Origin: UBA2773 sp964458715
GTDB lineage: Bacteria; Patescibacteriota; Minisyncoccia; Moranbacterales; DUUL01
DNA length: 64,000 nt
Direction: 5' to 3'
Assembly (NCBI GenBank): GCA_964458715.1
Contig: CAYWJP010000001.1
Location: forward strand, 1-64,000
Shown: positions 42,599-49,874 of the stretch, in pieces
Numbering within the stretch: the first letter of the stretch is position 1
How the letters are laid out: each line of letters begins with the position of its first letter
Notes under the pieces: model-generated
Databases searched by the model: none
Seen by the model: the letters and a program-made list of their open reading frames with translations, nothing else
What the model was told of the DNA's origin: nothing
Translations under genes and position numbers: made by a program

Positions 42599-43525
42599 TT
42601 ACCCTAACTTCTTGGCGACCCGAAGCTTAGCGCTTCGAGATCTTGTATTTTCTTTTAATTCTTCTTCTGATGGTCGAATGGGTTTTCGAGTAATTATCTC
42701 TAATATTTTTTTCTGATTACAAACGCAGACAGGAAGTTCTTTGGGACAAATACATCCCCCTGTATTTGCCCTAAAGAACTGTTTCACCAATCGATCTTCG
42801 AGAGAATGAAAACTTATTACCGCTAATCGACCTTCGTTATTTAAAACGCCAATTGATTCTTTTAAAAAAACTTCCAGATTATCTAATTCATTATTCACTG
42901 CAATCCTTAAGGCTTGAAAAACTCTAGTAGCTGGATTCATTCCCCTCCTAGCCTTAGCATTACCAATTACTATTTCCTCTAGTTCTTTAGTCGTTTCAAT
43001 CTTCTTTTCTTTACGTCGCTCCACTATTCTCTTGGCAATTTTTCTAGAATTTGATTCCTCTCCATATCGGAAAAATATATCCACCAACGATTCTTCTTTC
43101 CAGCTGTTGACAATGTGATAAGCCGTTCTAGTTCCTTCTTGTCCTAATCGCATATCCAGAGGAGCATCAATCTGAAAGCTCATCCCGTATTCCTTATTCT
43201 TCACCTGGTCTAATCGCCAACCTAAATCAGCCATTATTCCATCTACTTTGTCAATTTTCAAATCTTTCAATATTTGCCGAATATTAATAAAATTGTCCTT
43301 TATTAAATAAACTTTCGGCCCTTTTTTATTTTCTCCTATTTTCTTTTTAAATTCGTCAATCGCCATCTGATCTAAATCAATTCCAATCAAAGTCCCCGTT
43401 TCTCCAATCTTCTCCATTGCTAACTGACTATGTCCTCCCCCACCTAAAGTTGCATCTACTATGGTCATTCCAGGTTTTATATTCAATCCTTCCACTGTTT
43501 CCCCCAGCAAAACTGTTATATGCAT
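42599..43525 (-). CDS. rsmH: 16S rRNA (cytosine1402-N4)-methyltransferase
   Basis: The 308-aa SAM-dependent enzyme has DATLGGGGHSQLAMEKI near residue 24, the catalytic-site segment DLGWRLDQVKNKEYGMSF at about 99, and VISFHSLEDRLVKQFF at about 236. C-terminal RPIRPSEEELKENTRSRSAKLRVA is diagnostic when read in two parts. It is second in the dcw cluster after mraZ. Confidence 0.96.
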   Translation of the reverse strand: MHITVLLGETVEGLNIKPGMTIVDATLGGGGHSQLAMEKIGETGTLIGIDLDQMAIDEFKKKIGENKKGPKVYLIKDNFINIRQILKDLKIDKVDGIMADLGWRLDQVKNKEYGMSFQIDAPLDMRLGQEGTRTAYHIVNSWKEESLVDIFFRYGEESNSRKIAKRIVERRKEKKIETTKELEEIVIGNAKARRGMNPATRVFQALRIAVNNELDNLEVFLKESIGVLNNEGRLAVISFHSLEDRLVKQFFRANTGGCICPKELPVCVCNQKKILEIITRKPIRPSEEELKENTRSRSAKLRVAKKLG

Positions 43526-43542
43526 AAATTAAAATTAATTTT

Positions 43543-43683
43543 CAATTTTTCCGCCTCGGCAAGCCTCCGGCGAGATGGGCAATCAATTTACAATGACTGA
43601 ATGCCTGAATTTTTAATTTAAAAATTAAATCATTCAAAATTCGAAATTGATTCAAAATTCAGAATTCAAAATTCAAAATTTTA
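43543..43683. repeat. family C AT-rich hairpin with GC-rich module
   Basis: A GC-rich core (43551-43580, CCGCCTCGGC...GGCGAGATGGGC) sits at the left of a block of ATTCAAAATTCGAAATTGATTC-type units that ends next to mraZ. It lies between mraZ and rsmH. Confidence 0.55.
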
Positions 43684-43693
43684 GTATTTATTT

Positions 43694-44128
43694 TTAATAA
43701 ATACCTAATCGTCCTAACTGCTCCGCAATTTTGTCTTGATCCTTCTCCGCCCCACTCTTATATTTATCCCAAACCCCTTCATCCCAAAGCTCCAATCGAT
43801 TAAATAATCCGGCAACTGTCACCGCTTTTTTCAATTTGGCATAATCTTTCAAATAATCCGGCACCACAATTCTGCCCTGAGAATCCAAATCCAAATCAAT
43901 CGCTCCGGCTAACATTAAACGAACAAAACTTCGAGTAGACTTTTCTCCAACTGGCATATTCCCTAATTTCTCAGCAATTTTTTCCCATTCTTTCATCGGA
44001 TAAACAAATAGACATTGATCCAATCCCCGAGTCACTACTACTCTCCCTTTAAAATCACCCCGAAACTTGGCTGGTAGCGCCAACCGTCTCTTGCTATCTA
44101 TTGAATGTTTGTATTCTCCGATGAACAT
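43694..44128 (-). CDS. mraZ: transcriptional regulator MraZ
   Basis: The 144-aa protein has two AbrB-like repeats: MFIGEYKHSIDSKRRLALPAKFR (residues 1-23) and AIDLDLDSQGRIVVPDYLKDYA (about 76-97), each with the DxKGR/DSQGR-type motif. MraZ binds repeated TGGGN-type boxes in the mraZ promoter and represses the dcw cluster; matching boxes are present at 44402-44378. First gene of the cluster, with a leader of about 265 nt. Confidence 0.95.
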   Translation of the reverse strand: MFIGEYKHSIDSKRRLALPAKFRGDFKGRVVVTRGLDQCLFVYPMKEWEKIAEKLGNMPVGEKSTRSFVRLMLAGAIDLDLDSQGRIVVPDYLKDYAKLKKAVTVAGLFNRLELWDEGVWDKYKSGAEKDQDKIAEQLGRLGIY

Positions 44129-44184
44129 AATTGCAAATTATTATTTTATCAATGGATTTCTATTTATTTTTGTTTGCAAAATTT

Positions 44185-44303
44185 TGAATTTTTAATTTTT
44201 AATTTTGAATGAATTTTTAAAACTCCATTTTAGTTTTAAAATTAAAAAATTAAATCATTCAAAATTGAATCAAAATTCGAAATTCGAAATTCGAAATTTA
44301 CTC
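44185..44303. repeat. family C AT-rich hairpin in the mraZ leader
   Basis: AATTTTGAATTTTTAATTTTTA-type units on the left mirror AATTCGAAATTCGAAATTCGAAATT on the right. The inner TTTTAAAACTCCATTTTAGTTTT matches the block at 42036. It is transcribed in the mraZ leader if the promoter at 44430 is used. Confidence 0.6.
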
Positions 44304-44377
44304 TAAATAATCCCTTTATATAAAATGAGCTTTAAGTATAAACAAAACCCATAATCCCAACAGCCTCATTTTTCTTT

Positions 44378-44402
44378 CCCCACTTTTCACCACGCAATAC
44401 CA
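44378..44402 (-). promoter_or_regulatory. MraZ-type operator: three TGGKN boxes at 10-bp spacing
   Basis: On the minus strand TGGTA, TGGTG and TGGGG begin at 44402, 44392 and 44382, exactly 10 bp apart. This is the TGGGN-N5 direct-repeat geometry known for MraZ operators. The first box overlaps the end of the -10 element, so binding would block initiation. Confidence 0.75.
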
Positions 44403-44430
44403 TTTTAAACCACCAGTCAACCCTTGTCAA
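44402..44430 (-). promoter_or_regulatory. sigma70-type promoter of the mraZ/dcw cluster
   Basis: TTGACA (44430-44425), a 17-bp spacer and TAAAAT (44407-44402) are directly followed by the MraZ boxes. This lies in the 620-bp gap upstream of mraZ. Confidence 0.8.
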
Positions 44431-44506
44431 ACATTTCTCTCCATTTTTCCAATTTTCCCTAAAAACTAATCAAAAAAATGGCTTATTAATGACATTCGCG
44501 ACTGCG

Positions 44507-44521
44507 TCCGCCCTTGGCGGA
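44507..44521. repeat. GC-rich palindrome
   Basis: TCCGCCCTTGGCGGA resembles the modules at 3314 and 28106. It lies upstream of the mraZ promoter in a stretch that otherwise shows no gene. Confidence 0.5.
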
Positions 44522-44626
44522 ACACACCATTTAATTTCATATCCTGTTGAGTTATACACAATTTGTTAACAGTTCTTTTAAATTAAAATTTAAAAGAAGA
44601 TTTAGGATTTAAGAACTGCTTCCGAC

Positions 44627-44670
44627 TTGCCTACTGACCTTTTTCGTCGAATCAAGACGAACAGGCAGGC
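44627..44670. repeat. GC-rich inverted module
   Basis: TTGCCTACTGACC and AACAGGCAGGC flank TTTTTCGTCGAATCAAGACG. It is a third variant of the GC module family, in the gap between mraZ and the interrupted 73-codon gene. Confidence 0.45.
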
Positions 44671-44751
44671 TTTAAAATCTCCAAATATCTCTTATTTAAA
44701 ATAAAAACAGGGTTATCGATATTGTCAACAACCCCGTCTCTTAATATACTT

Positions 44752-44973
44752 TCAGAAAAAAGATCTTCTTCCGCATTCAGGACATACAAAAGCTCTGCAC
44801 CCGTTTGGACAAACATCGGTTTTGATAGTCTGCATGTTAGCTCCCGTTAAATAAGCATTACAAGGATATCAATCACCGGCCTTCAAAACATTAGCTGGAC
44901 ACTTAATTTCTCCAAAAGGTTTTTTCAACGCAATTGGAATCGCCATATGAGTATAAATTTTTTCTTTAGCCAT
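44752..44973 (-). pseudogene. 73-codon zinc-ribbon-like gene interrupted by one in-frame UGA
   Basis: From ATG 44973 the frame gives 34 residues (MAKEKIYTHMAIPIALKK... KAGD), then TGA at 44871-44869, then 38 more residues in the same frame with YPCNAY, DVCPNGC and CPECGRR, ending at TGA 44754-44752. The frame after the UGA is Cys-rich and clearly protein-like. AGGGGGTG precedes the start. UGA is a normal stop elsewhere in this window, so a Trp UGG to UGA change or a sequencing error is likely. Selenocysteine (UYPC would be UxxC) is a remote alternative. Third gene of the 45945-44752 operon. Confidence 0.6.
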
Positions 44974-44975
44974 TT

Positions 44976-45290
44976 TCACCCCCTGTTTGTTCTTTTATAT
45001 TTAAGAACCATCAAAACCAAAGGCTCATCACTTTTATTCCAAAGATTAAAAGAGTGACTTCTAGGAAAAGCTCTTCCATCCAAACGCTCGATTGAGCTTA
45101 TTTCTTGAAAACATTCCCCGCCCACAGTTTTGCTAATTTCTCCCTTGGATTCACCCAGAACTTCAGCCAATACAAACCAATCGATTCCATTAAAAATCAT
45201 TTTTTCCCGAACCTCTCCCGGTTGCAATACTAATCTATCAATAAAAACAACTTCAGGAAAAAGATATTTAAAATAACCGTCGTCTTTCAT
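44976..45290 (-). CDS. hypothetical protein, cupin-like beta protein
   Basis: The 104-aa product is beta-rich with LVLQPGEVREKMIFNG near residue 20 and RSHSFNLWNKSDEPLVLMVL at about 76-95, resembling a small jelly-roll/cupin pattern; this is inference. It ends in TGA 2 bp before the ATG of the next gene and starts 1 bp after the 217-aa gene, so the three genes are tightly coupled. AGGAG lies 8 bases before the ATG. No family recognised. Confidence 0.55.
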   Translation of the reverse strand: MKDDGYFKYLFPEVVFIDRLVLQPGEVREKMIFNGIDWFVLAEVLGESKGEISKTVGGECFQEISSIERLDGRAFPRSHSFNLWNKSDEPLVLMVLKYKRTNRG

Positions 45291-45291
45291 T

Positions 45292-45945
45292 TTAATTACT
45301 CCTTTTTTGTTCTTCTATTTTTTTTGATTTAAAGACAACAAAATCCAGCTTAACGCCTTCAACATAAACATTTCTAACAAAATACTCTTTATCCGGTTTA
45401 AAGAAATTCGTATCAAGCGCTTCCCTCCCTGTTGCATCTAGAATAGCTCTTTCTAATTCAAAACAACAGTCCGGAAAAATTTTTCCCTTGCCCTGAAGCA
45501 CCACTAGGCTAAAAATAAACCCTGGTGAATTCAAAACTATTCCTGGCGATGCCTCTCCTGGTTTCAAAGAAAAATTTTCCTGAAGATATTTATTTTCTTT
45601 TGGAAAATTTGACGAAAGCTCTCCTTCGATAATTCTTGGAGGAGGGATTATAACCGGAGTCTTTTCGTTTTTAGAAACCGAAATATATATCATCCCTTTG
45701 GTCAGATTCTCTACAAAAAGCTTTCCATAAAACGCTGATTCATAAAAAACCAGTTCTTCTGTTGGAGAAAATTCACCCAAGAAACATTTTTCGGTCCAAG
45801 CTTCTGCTGATTTTCGGAGCTCGCAAAAACCTCCCACAAAAGTCTTGAACGTGACTCCATGCAATGCTAAAGTTGTTATTTCGACTGTCTCTCTACCTTT
45901 GAGCCTTATCGACATCCTATCTTCAGTTAATTGAAACGTTTTCAT
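45292..45945 (-). CDS. hypothetical protein, beta-rich, first gene of accessory operon
   Basis: The 217-aa product is beta-rich, with repeated FSLKPGEASPGIVLNSPGF and FSLVVLQGKGK segments in the second half. The PGE and the ending FVVFKSKK resemble LVLQPGEV and LMVLKYK of the downstream 104-aa protein, so the two may be distant paralogues. GGGAGGC eight bases before the ATG marks the start. No signal peptide or membrane helix. Family unrecognised. Confidence 0.55.
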   Translation of the reverse strand: MKTFQLTEDRMSIRLKGRETVEITTLALHGVTFKTFVGGFCELRKSAEAWTEKCFLGEFSPTEELVFYESAFYGKLFVENLTKGMIYISVSKNEKTPVIIPPPRIIEGELSSNFPKENKYLQENFSLKPGEASPGIVLNSPGFIFSLVVLQGKGKIFPDCCFELERAILDATGREALDTNFFKPDKEYFVRNVYVEGVKLDFVVFKSKKIEEQKRSN

Positions 45946-46092
45946 AAAAGCCTCCCTCTATTCTTGAAAAATATTAAAGTCAATCTTTATAATTCTATTG
46001 ATGTAAAAGTACTGAAAAAATATTCTAACCCAAATCATCTGTATTATCAAGACCATCCTAAAAATTTAATATATATTAAAATAGTGATTTTA

Positions 46093-46121
46093 TTTACATT
46101 TAACTGTTTTTTTGATATTCT
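46093..46121 (+). promoter_or_regulatory. sigma70-type promoter for the 46242 gene
   Basis: TTTACA (46093-46098), a 17-bp spacer and TATTCT (46116-46121) lie in the 296-bp divergent gap. The resulting 120-nt leader contains a weak cattttaatc...gaaaatg dyad at about 46131-46157. Confidence 0.55.
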
Positions 46122-46241
46122 ATCTAGCAAACATTTTAATCAATAAAATCGAAAATGTTTGTTGTACTTTTCACTGATTAGAAAACTGGGAAGGACCCAC
46201 GCTTCTGATTTTAATATTTTTTAGACAGATAGGAGGATATC

Positions 46242-46991
46242 ATGTCAAAAAAAATCACCGAATTTACCTTGAAGGATTTTGTTTGCCCGACCGTCGGGAA
46301 AAAATTTATTGATCTTTCACGAAAAACTTCCTTTTTAGTCACTTTTGAGACTGGGGCTACTGAAGATGGTCACAATACCTGGCTCAAAGAAAAATTTGAA
46401 TGCTGGAAAAGAGAAATCGAAGAAACAACTAATCTCGTCGTAAATTCTATGGGCTTCAAAAAAAAGAACTTTTTTAAGAAAAACAGTCAAGGATCAGTTT
46501 CTGTCGGGATTGACATAAAGGGAGTCTTTAAACCAGGAGTAGCTGGTAATTCAACTTTCAACGCAAATCTATCAAGTATGATCAGAAAATTTCTAGCTGA
46601 AAACCTCATTATGGCAAAATTTCGCCCAGATTTCAATCTGAAAAATCCACTTTTCGATGCCCTGCATATCCACAAATGCATATTTTCTCTCGGTGCTTCA
46701 GACTGGAAAAAAGCTCAGAAAGAAATAGATTCGCTCTGTCTTGATACTTTCGATTTAAGTTTGTTAATTGATGACTGCGGAGCCATGCTCATAGAACCCA
46801 ATTTCGAAATAATAAAAGGTAGGAATCCTCTTGATAATGTAAGATTTGCAATAACCCTTAGATGGAAAAGTGATGCTTCCGATGACAAAAGAGACACTCT
46901 CAAAAAAGTTATCGATGCTTACTTCAAGGGAAAAAAACTTCACATCGGAAATTGGAGAATTGAGTCAATCGGCCAACAACAACCAGAATAA
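46242..46991 (+). CDS. hypothetical protein of the accessory island
   Basis: The 249-aa product is soluble and alpha/beta, with no membrane helix. Features include VTFETGATEDGHNTWLKEKF near residue 28, a Lys/Phe-rich stretch (KKKNFFKK, about 73-80) and a C-terminal half of alternating strands. I recognise no family. AGGAGG is placed eight bases before the ATG, a near-perfect Shine-Dalgarno that most core genes here lack. It is followed 12 bp later by the 98-aa gene, forming a two-gene operon with a terminator at 47319. Confidence 0.55.
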   Translation: MSKKITEFTLKDFVCPTVGKKFIDLSRKTSFLVTFETGATEDGHNTWLKEKFECWKREIEETTNLVVNSMGFKKKNFFKKNSQGSVSVGIDIKGVFKPGVAGNSTFNANLSSMIRKFLAENLIMAKFRPDFNLKNPLFDALHIHKCIFSLGASDWKKAQKEIDSLCLDTFDLSLLIDDCGAMLIEPNFEIIKGRNPLDNVRFAITLRWKSDASDDKRDTLKKVIDAYFKGKKLHIGNWRIESIGQQQPE

Positions 46992-47003
46992 GGAGAAAAG
47001 ATT

Positions 47004-47300
47004 ATGGGAGAAATCTTAAACAAGTGCAATAAAGGCGGTTGTCAATTATGCATTGATGCTGAAGTTGAATTTGAAGAACTACTCTGGCGTCTCAGCCAAA
47101 TTCACAAAGGTGGCAGTTTTAATTCCGAGACTCTCTGTAAAGCCAGCCTAGAAGATTTCAATTCTAAACATCCTGATTATAAAAAAGTTCCTCAATTACA
47201 AAAAGCAATCTTCAAAATTGCCTACGATAGCATGCTTTTCTGGGCCAGAAAACTGGTCCACGAAAAAACAATCCCGCCTTTTATCCTAATAAAAGACTAA
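47004..47300 (+). CDS. small Cys-containing hypothetical protein
   Basis: The 98-aa product begins MGEILNKCNKGGCQLCIDAE, with three Cys in the first 16 residues (CxxxxCxxC) followed by a mostly helical domain (SKHPDYKKVPQLQKAIFK). A metal or Fe-S site is possible but not shown. AAGGAG precedes the ATG. It is second in the operon with the 249-aa gene and is closed by a terminator. Confidence 0.55.
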   Translation: MGEILNKCNKGGCQLCIDAEVEFEELLWRLSQIHKGGSFNSETLCKASLEDFNSKHPDYKKVPQLQKAIFKIAYDSMLFWARKLVHEKTIPPFILIKD

Positions 47301-47318
47301 AAGGCCCGCCAGAAAACC

Positions 47319-47357
47319 AAAAAGCCGTTACAACACCAATCGTTGCAGCGGCTTTTT
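47319..47357 (+). terminator. Rho-independent terminator of the 46242-47300 operon
   Basis: Arms AAAAAGCCGTTACAAC and GTTGCAGCGGCTTTTT (one mismatch, one G-T pair) flank a 7-nt loop, followed by T. The A-run allows bidirectional use with the convergent NUDIX gene. Confidence 0.85.
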
Positions 47358-47369
47358 TGAACTTTTAAA

Positions 47370-47801
47370 TTATCTTTCTAGATATTTCTCAAAGGCGGAA
47401 CGGGGTTGGTCCATGAGATTGTGGTTGAGATAGTCTTCGATTTCGATCCATTTGAATGAATCATGCTCATGACTTAATTTCACTTCGCTGGTGTCGTCTT
47501 TCAATCGACATTCATAATAGATGCCAATAATTTGCCACTGCTCGCCATGAACAACTGGTTGCCATTCGGTAACATGAAAAGGTTTTATAATTTCAATTTC
47601 GAATCTGGTTTCTTCTTTAACTTCTCTTATTAGAGAATCTTCTGGTTTTTCTCCTCGCTCCATTTTTCCTCCTGAAAAATCAAACTTTCCTGGGTTTGTC
47701 CCAGTGTCTTTATCCTGCGCTTCTTCCAAAATCAAAACCTTCCCCTCCCTCACAATAAACGCCTTCACCGCCACAAATAATTTCTCTATTTTTTTATCCA
47801 T
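47370..47801 (-). CDS. NUDIX hydrolase
   Basis: The 143-aa protein carries a full Nudix box, GGKMERGEKPEDSLIREVKEE (G-x5-E-x7-REVxEE) at about residues 43-63. The family hydrolyses nucleoside diphosphate derivatives; the substrate is unknown. It converges on the accessory operon. Confidence 0.88.
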   Translation of the reverse strand: MDKKIEKLFVAVKAFIVREGKVLILEEAQDKDTGTNPGKFDFSGGKMERGEKPEDSLIREVKEETRFEIEIIKPFHVTEWQPVVHGEQWQIIGIYYECRLKDDTSEVKLSHEHDSFKWIEIEDYLNHNLMDQPRSAFEKYLER

Positions 47802-47839
47802 ATATACAAAATACGATTAAAACTCTTGGGGCTATTTGA

Positions 47840-47955
47840 GGTTTATGAGTTTGAGTAAAGTTCAAGGAAAATCCGAGTAGCGTATGAGATGTACTTGATG
47901 GTACATCAAAAAGCAACGGAGGATTTGACAAAGAAATTTGACAAACTCGTAAGCC
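47840..47955 (-). repeat. family A structured element, copy A6 (3' of the 47957 gene)
   Basis: This 116-bp copy begins 1 bp beyond the stop codon. Outer arms of 14 nt (47840-47853 and 47942-47955) pair with two G-T positions. GTAAA/TTTGA inner stem, GTTCAAGG and GACAAAGAA loop strands, and the apical GATGTACTTGATGGTACATC hairpin are present. Its apical half (GCGTATGAGATG) matches copy A4. Confidence 0.78.
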
Positions 47956-47956
47956 G

Positions 47957-48277
47957 CTACCTAAGCCCTAGTTGATTTTTAAGCTGGTCAGCCTCTTGTT
48001 TGGTCATTTGACCGGACTTAACCGATTCGTCTAATTGTTTCAGAATTTTATCTTTCTCTTTCAAAATATTTTGCGGATTCATCATTTTCCGCATTGCTTC
48101 TTCTCGTTTAGATTGAGGCAATTTCTTAAAAATTTTCAGAGCCCAACGCTCTTTTCTAGACAACTTTGAATCATCAACCTTTTCCAACATTTCATCCATT
48201 TTACCCATCATACCATCCACTTTTGGATTCTTAGATTGTTCATCATCATTTTTTTTACCAAAATTGAAAAATCCCAT
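47957..48277 (-). CDS. small charged helical hypothetical protein
   Basis: The 106-aa product is almost entirely charged helix with Met-rich N-terminal repeats (DGMMGKMDEMLEKVDDSK) and a C-terminal KQLDESVKSGQMTKQEADQLK segment resembling short SHOCT-type tails. It has no membrane helix or Cys. No function can be assigned. A family A element begins directly after its stop. Confidence 0.6.
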   Translation of the reverse strand: MGFFNFGKKNDDEQSKNPKVDGMMGKMDEMLEKVDDSKLSRKERWALKIFKKLPQSKREEAMRKMMNPQNILKEKDKILKQLDESVKSGQMTKQEADQLKNQLGLR

Positions 48278-48299
48278 TTTGTTAAATTAATTCTTAATT

Positions 48300-48440
48300 T
48301 AAATAAATTACAAAGCTCAAATTATTCCAAACTACTCAAATCAAATTCAAATGACAAATTCTTAAAATCCAAAACTATTTGATATTTAGATTTTAGTTTT
48401 CATTTGGAATTAATTTGGAATAATTTGGATTTTGACATTT
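48300..48440. repeat. family D AT-rich hairpin
   Basis: CAAATTCAAATGACAAATTC on the left and AATTAATTTGGAATAATTTGG on the right pair imperfectly around TTTGATATTTAGATTTTAG. It lies between rpoD and the 47957 gene and resembles blocks at 25735 and 54302. Confidence 0.5.
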
Positions 48441-48442
48441 TT

Positions 48443-49873
48443 CTAGTAGTCTTTCAATTTTTCCATCCCTTTCATCAACCTAATTTTTTCCAACGCCTTG
48501 GCTTCAATCTGTCGGATTCGTTCTCGAGTTACACCAAATTCATTACCAACTTCCTCTAAAGTATGCATTATTCCGTCTTCTAATCCAAATCGAATTCGCA
48601 AAATCTTTTGTTCTCGCAAAGTTAATTGTTCTAAAACTTCGTTTAAATGTTTTTTCAACAAAGTCCTGGAAGCAATTTGACTGGGAGCGATTGAATCAGT
48701 ATCCTCTACAAAATCACTCAATACACTATCGCTATCATCTCCACCAATAGAAGTTTCCAGAGAAATAGTCTCCTGAGAAACCTTAATAATATGACGAACT
48801 TTTTTAACATCTAAATTCATTTCCACCGCGATTTCTTCCGGCAAAGGTTCTCTTCCTAACTCTTGAACTAAAGCTCGAACTACTTGAATATATTTATTAA
48901 TAGTCTCTACCATATGAACTGGAATTCGAATTGTTCTTGATTGATCTGCAATCGCTCGGGTCACCGCCTGCCTAATCCACCAAGTCGCGTAAGTTGAAAA
49001 TTTGTAACCTCGTCTATAATCAAATTTTTCCACTGCCCTAAAAAGACCAATATTCCCTTCTTGAATTAAATCCAAAAAAGAAAGGCTATGACTTCTACCA
49101 ACATATTTTTTGGCAATTGAAACTACTAATCTAAGATTGGCCTCAGTTAATCTCTGTCGTGCCATTTGATCTCCTTTCTCAATAGCTCTAGCCAAAGAAA
49201 CTTCTTCTTCTTGGTTTAATAAAGCTACTTTGCCAATCTCTCTAAGATACATTTGAATAGAATCAGTGTCTTTGAAATCCACAGTTTCTTTTGAACGACT
49301 TTCGGCTTCTTCGGCCAATATTGTAGCAGCTGCTTCTGCTTTATCAGCGGCTTTTTTGGAATAGCCTTTTTTGGCCTGATCCTTCTTCTTTTTGGCAGTA
49401 GCTTTCCTCTCATCTTCTTTGCCTTGAATTTCTTTTTCAATTTCAGCTTTAATAACATCTTCGGACGAAAGAATTTTTACTCCATATTTTTCCGCTCCAT
49501 CATAAAAAATTTCTAAGTCCTCAATATTTTTTTCGACATCACCCAATTCGTGTAAAATTTCGTCCTCAGTCACAAACCCTCGCTGTTGTCCTCGTTTAAT
49601 CAAACTCTCAATTTTTTGATTTTCAAATTTAGCCTCCTTGCTTTTCACTTTTTTTCGTTTAGAAATTTTCGGTTTTTCTGGTTTTTTCTCTAAAGGATGT
49701 TTTTTAACAACTTCTTTGACAGTTTTTTTAAACATCTTTTTAACTACTTTCTTGAATCCGCCAGTCTTTTTCTGAACTTTAACGTCAGTTTGTTTTTGAC
49801 TAATCTTCTTCTTTTTTGTTTTTTTTACACTAGTAACTTGTTGCCTCTTCGGCGACTGAATTTTCTTTACCAT
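48443..49873 (-). CDS. rpoD: primary RNA polymerase sigma factor
   Basis: The 476-aa sigma70 has a highly basic Lys-rich N-terminal extension (about residues 1-80), a region 1.2-like segment and then the core. Region 2 is ANLRLVVSIAKKYVGRS (about 235-251) and FSTYATWWIRQAVTRAI (about 290-306), region 3 follows, and region 4.2 is VGNEFGVTRERIRQIEAKAL (about 437-456). Its ATG overlaps the dnaG stop region, so rmuC-ogt-dnaG-rpoD form one transcription unit, the common dnaG-rpoD pairing. Confidence 0.96.
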   Translation of the reverse strand: MVKKIQSPKRQQVTSVKKTKKKKISQKQTDVKVQKKTGGFKKVVKKMFKKTVKEVVKKHPLEKKPEKPKISKRKKVKSKEAKFENQKIESLIKRGQQRGFVTEDEILHELGDVEKNIEDLEIFYDGAEKYGVKILSSEDVIKAEIEKEIQGKEDERKATAKKKKDQAKKGYSKKAADKAEAAATILAEEAESRSKETVDFKDTDSIQMYLREIGKVALLNQEEEVSLARAIEKGDQMARQRLTEANLRLVVSIAKKYVGRSHSLSFLDLIQEGNIGLFRAVEKFDYRRGYKFSTYATWWIRQAVTRAIADQSRTIRIPVHMVETINKYIQVVRALVQELGREPLPEEIAVEMNLDVKKVRHIIKVSQETISLETSIGGDDSDSVLSDFVEDTDSIAPSQIASRTLLKKHLNEVLEQLTLREQKILRIRFGLEDGIMHTLEEVGNEFGVTRERIRQIEAKALEKIRLMKGMEKLKDY

Positions 49874-49874
49874 A

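Noticed and set aside
44869..44871. alternative genetic code (UGA read as Gly or Trp genome-wide)
   Set aside because: TGA terminates rsmG, the 140-aa permease half and the 104-aa gene at their natural ends, so UGA is a stop in this genome.
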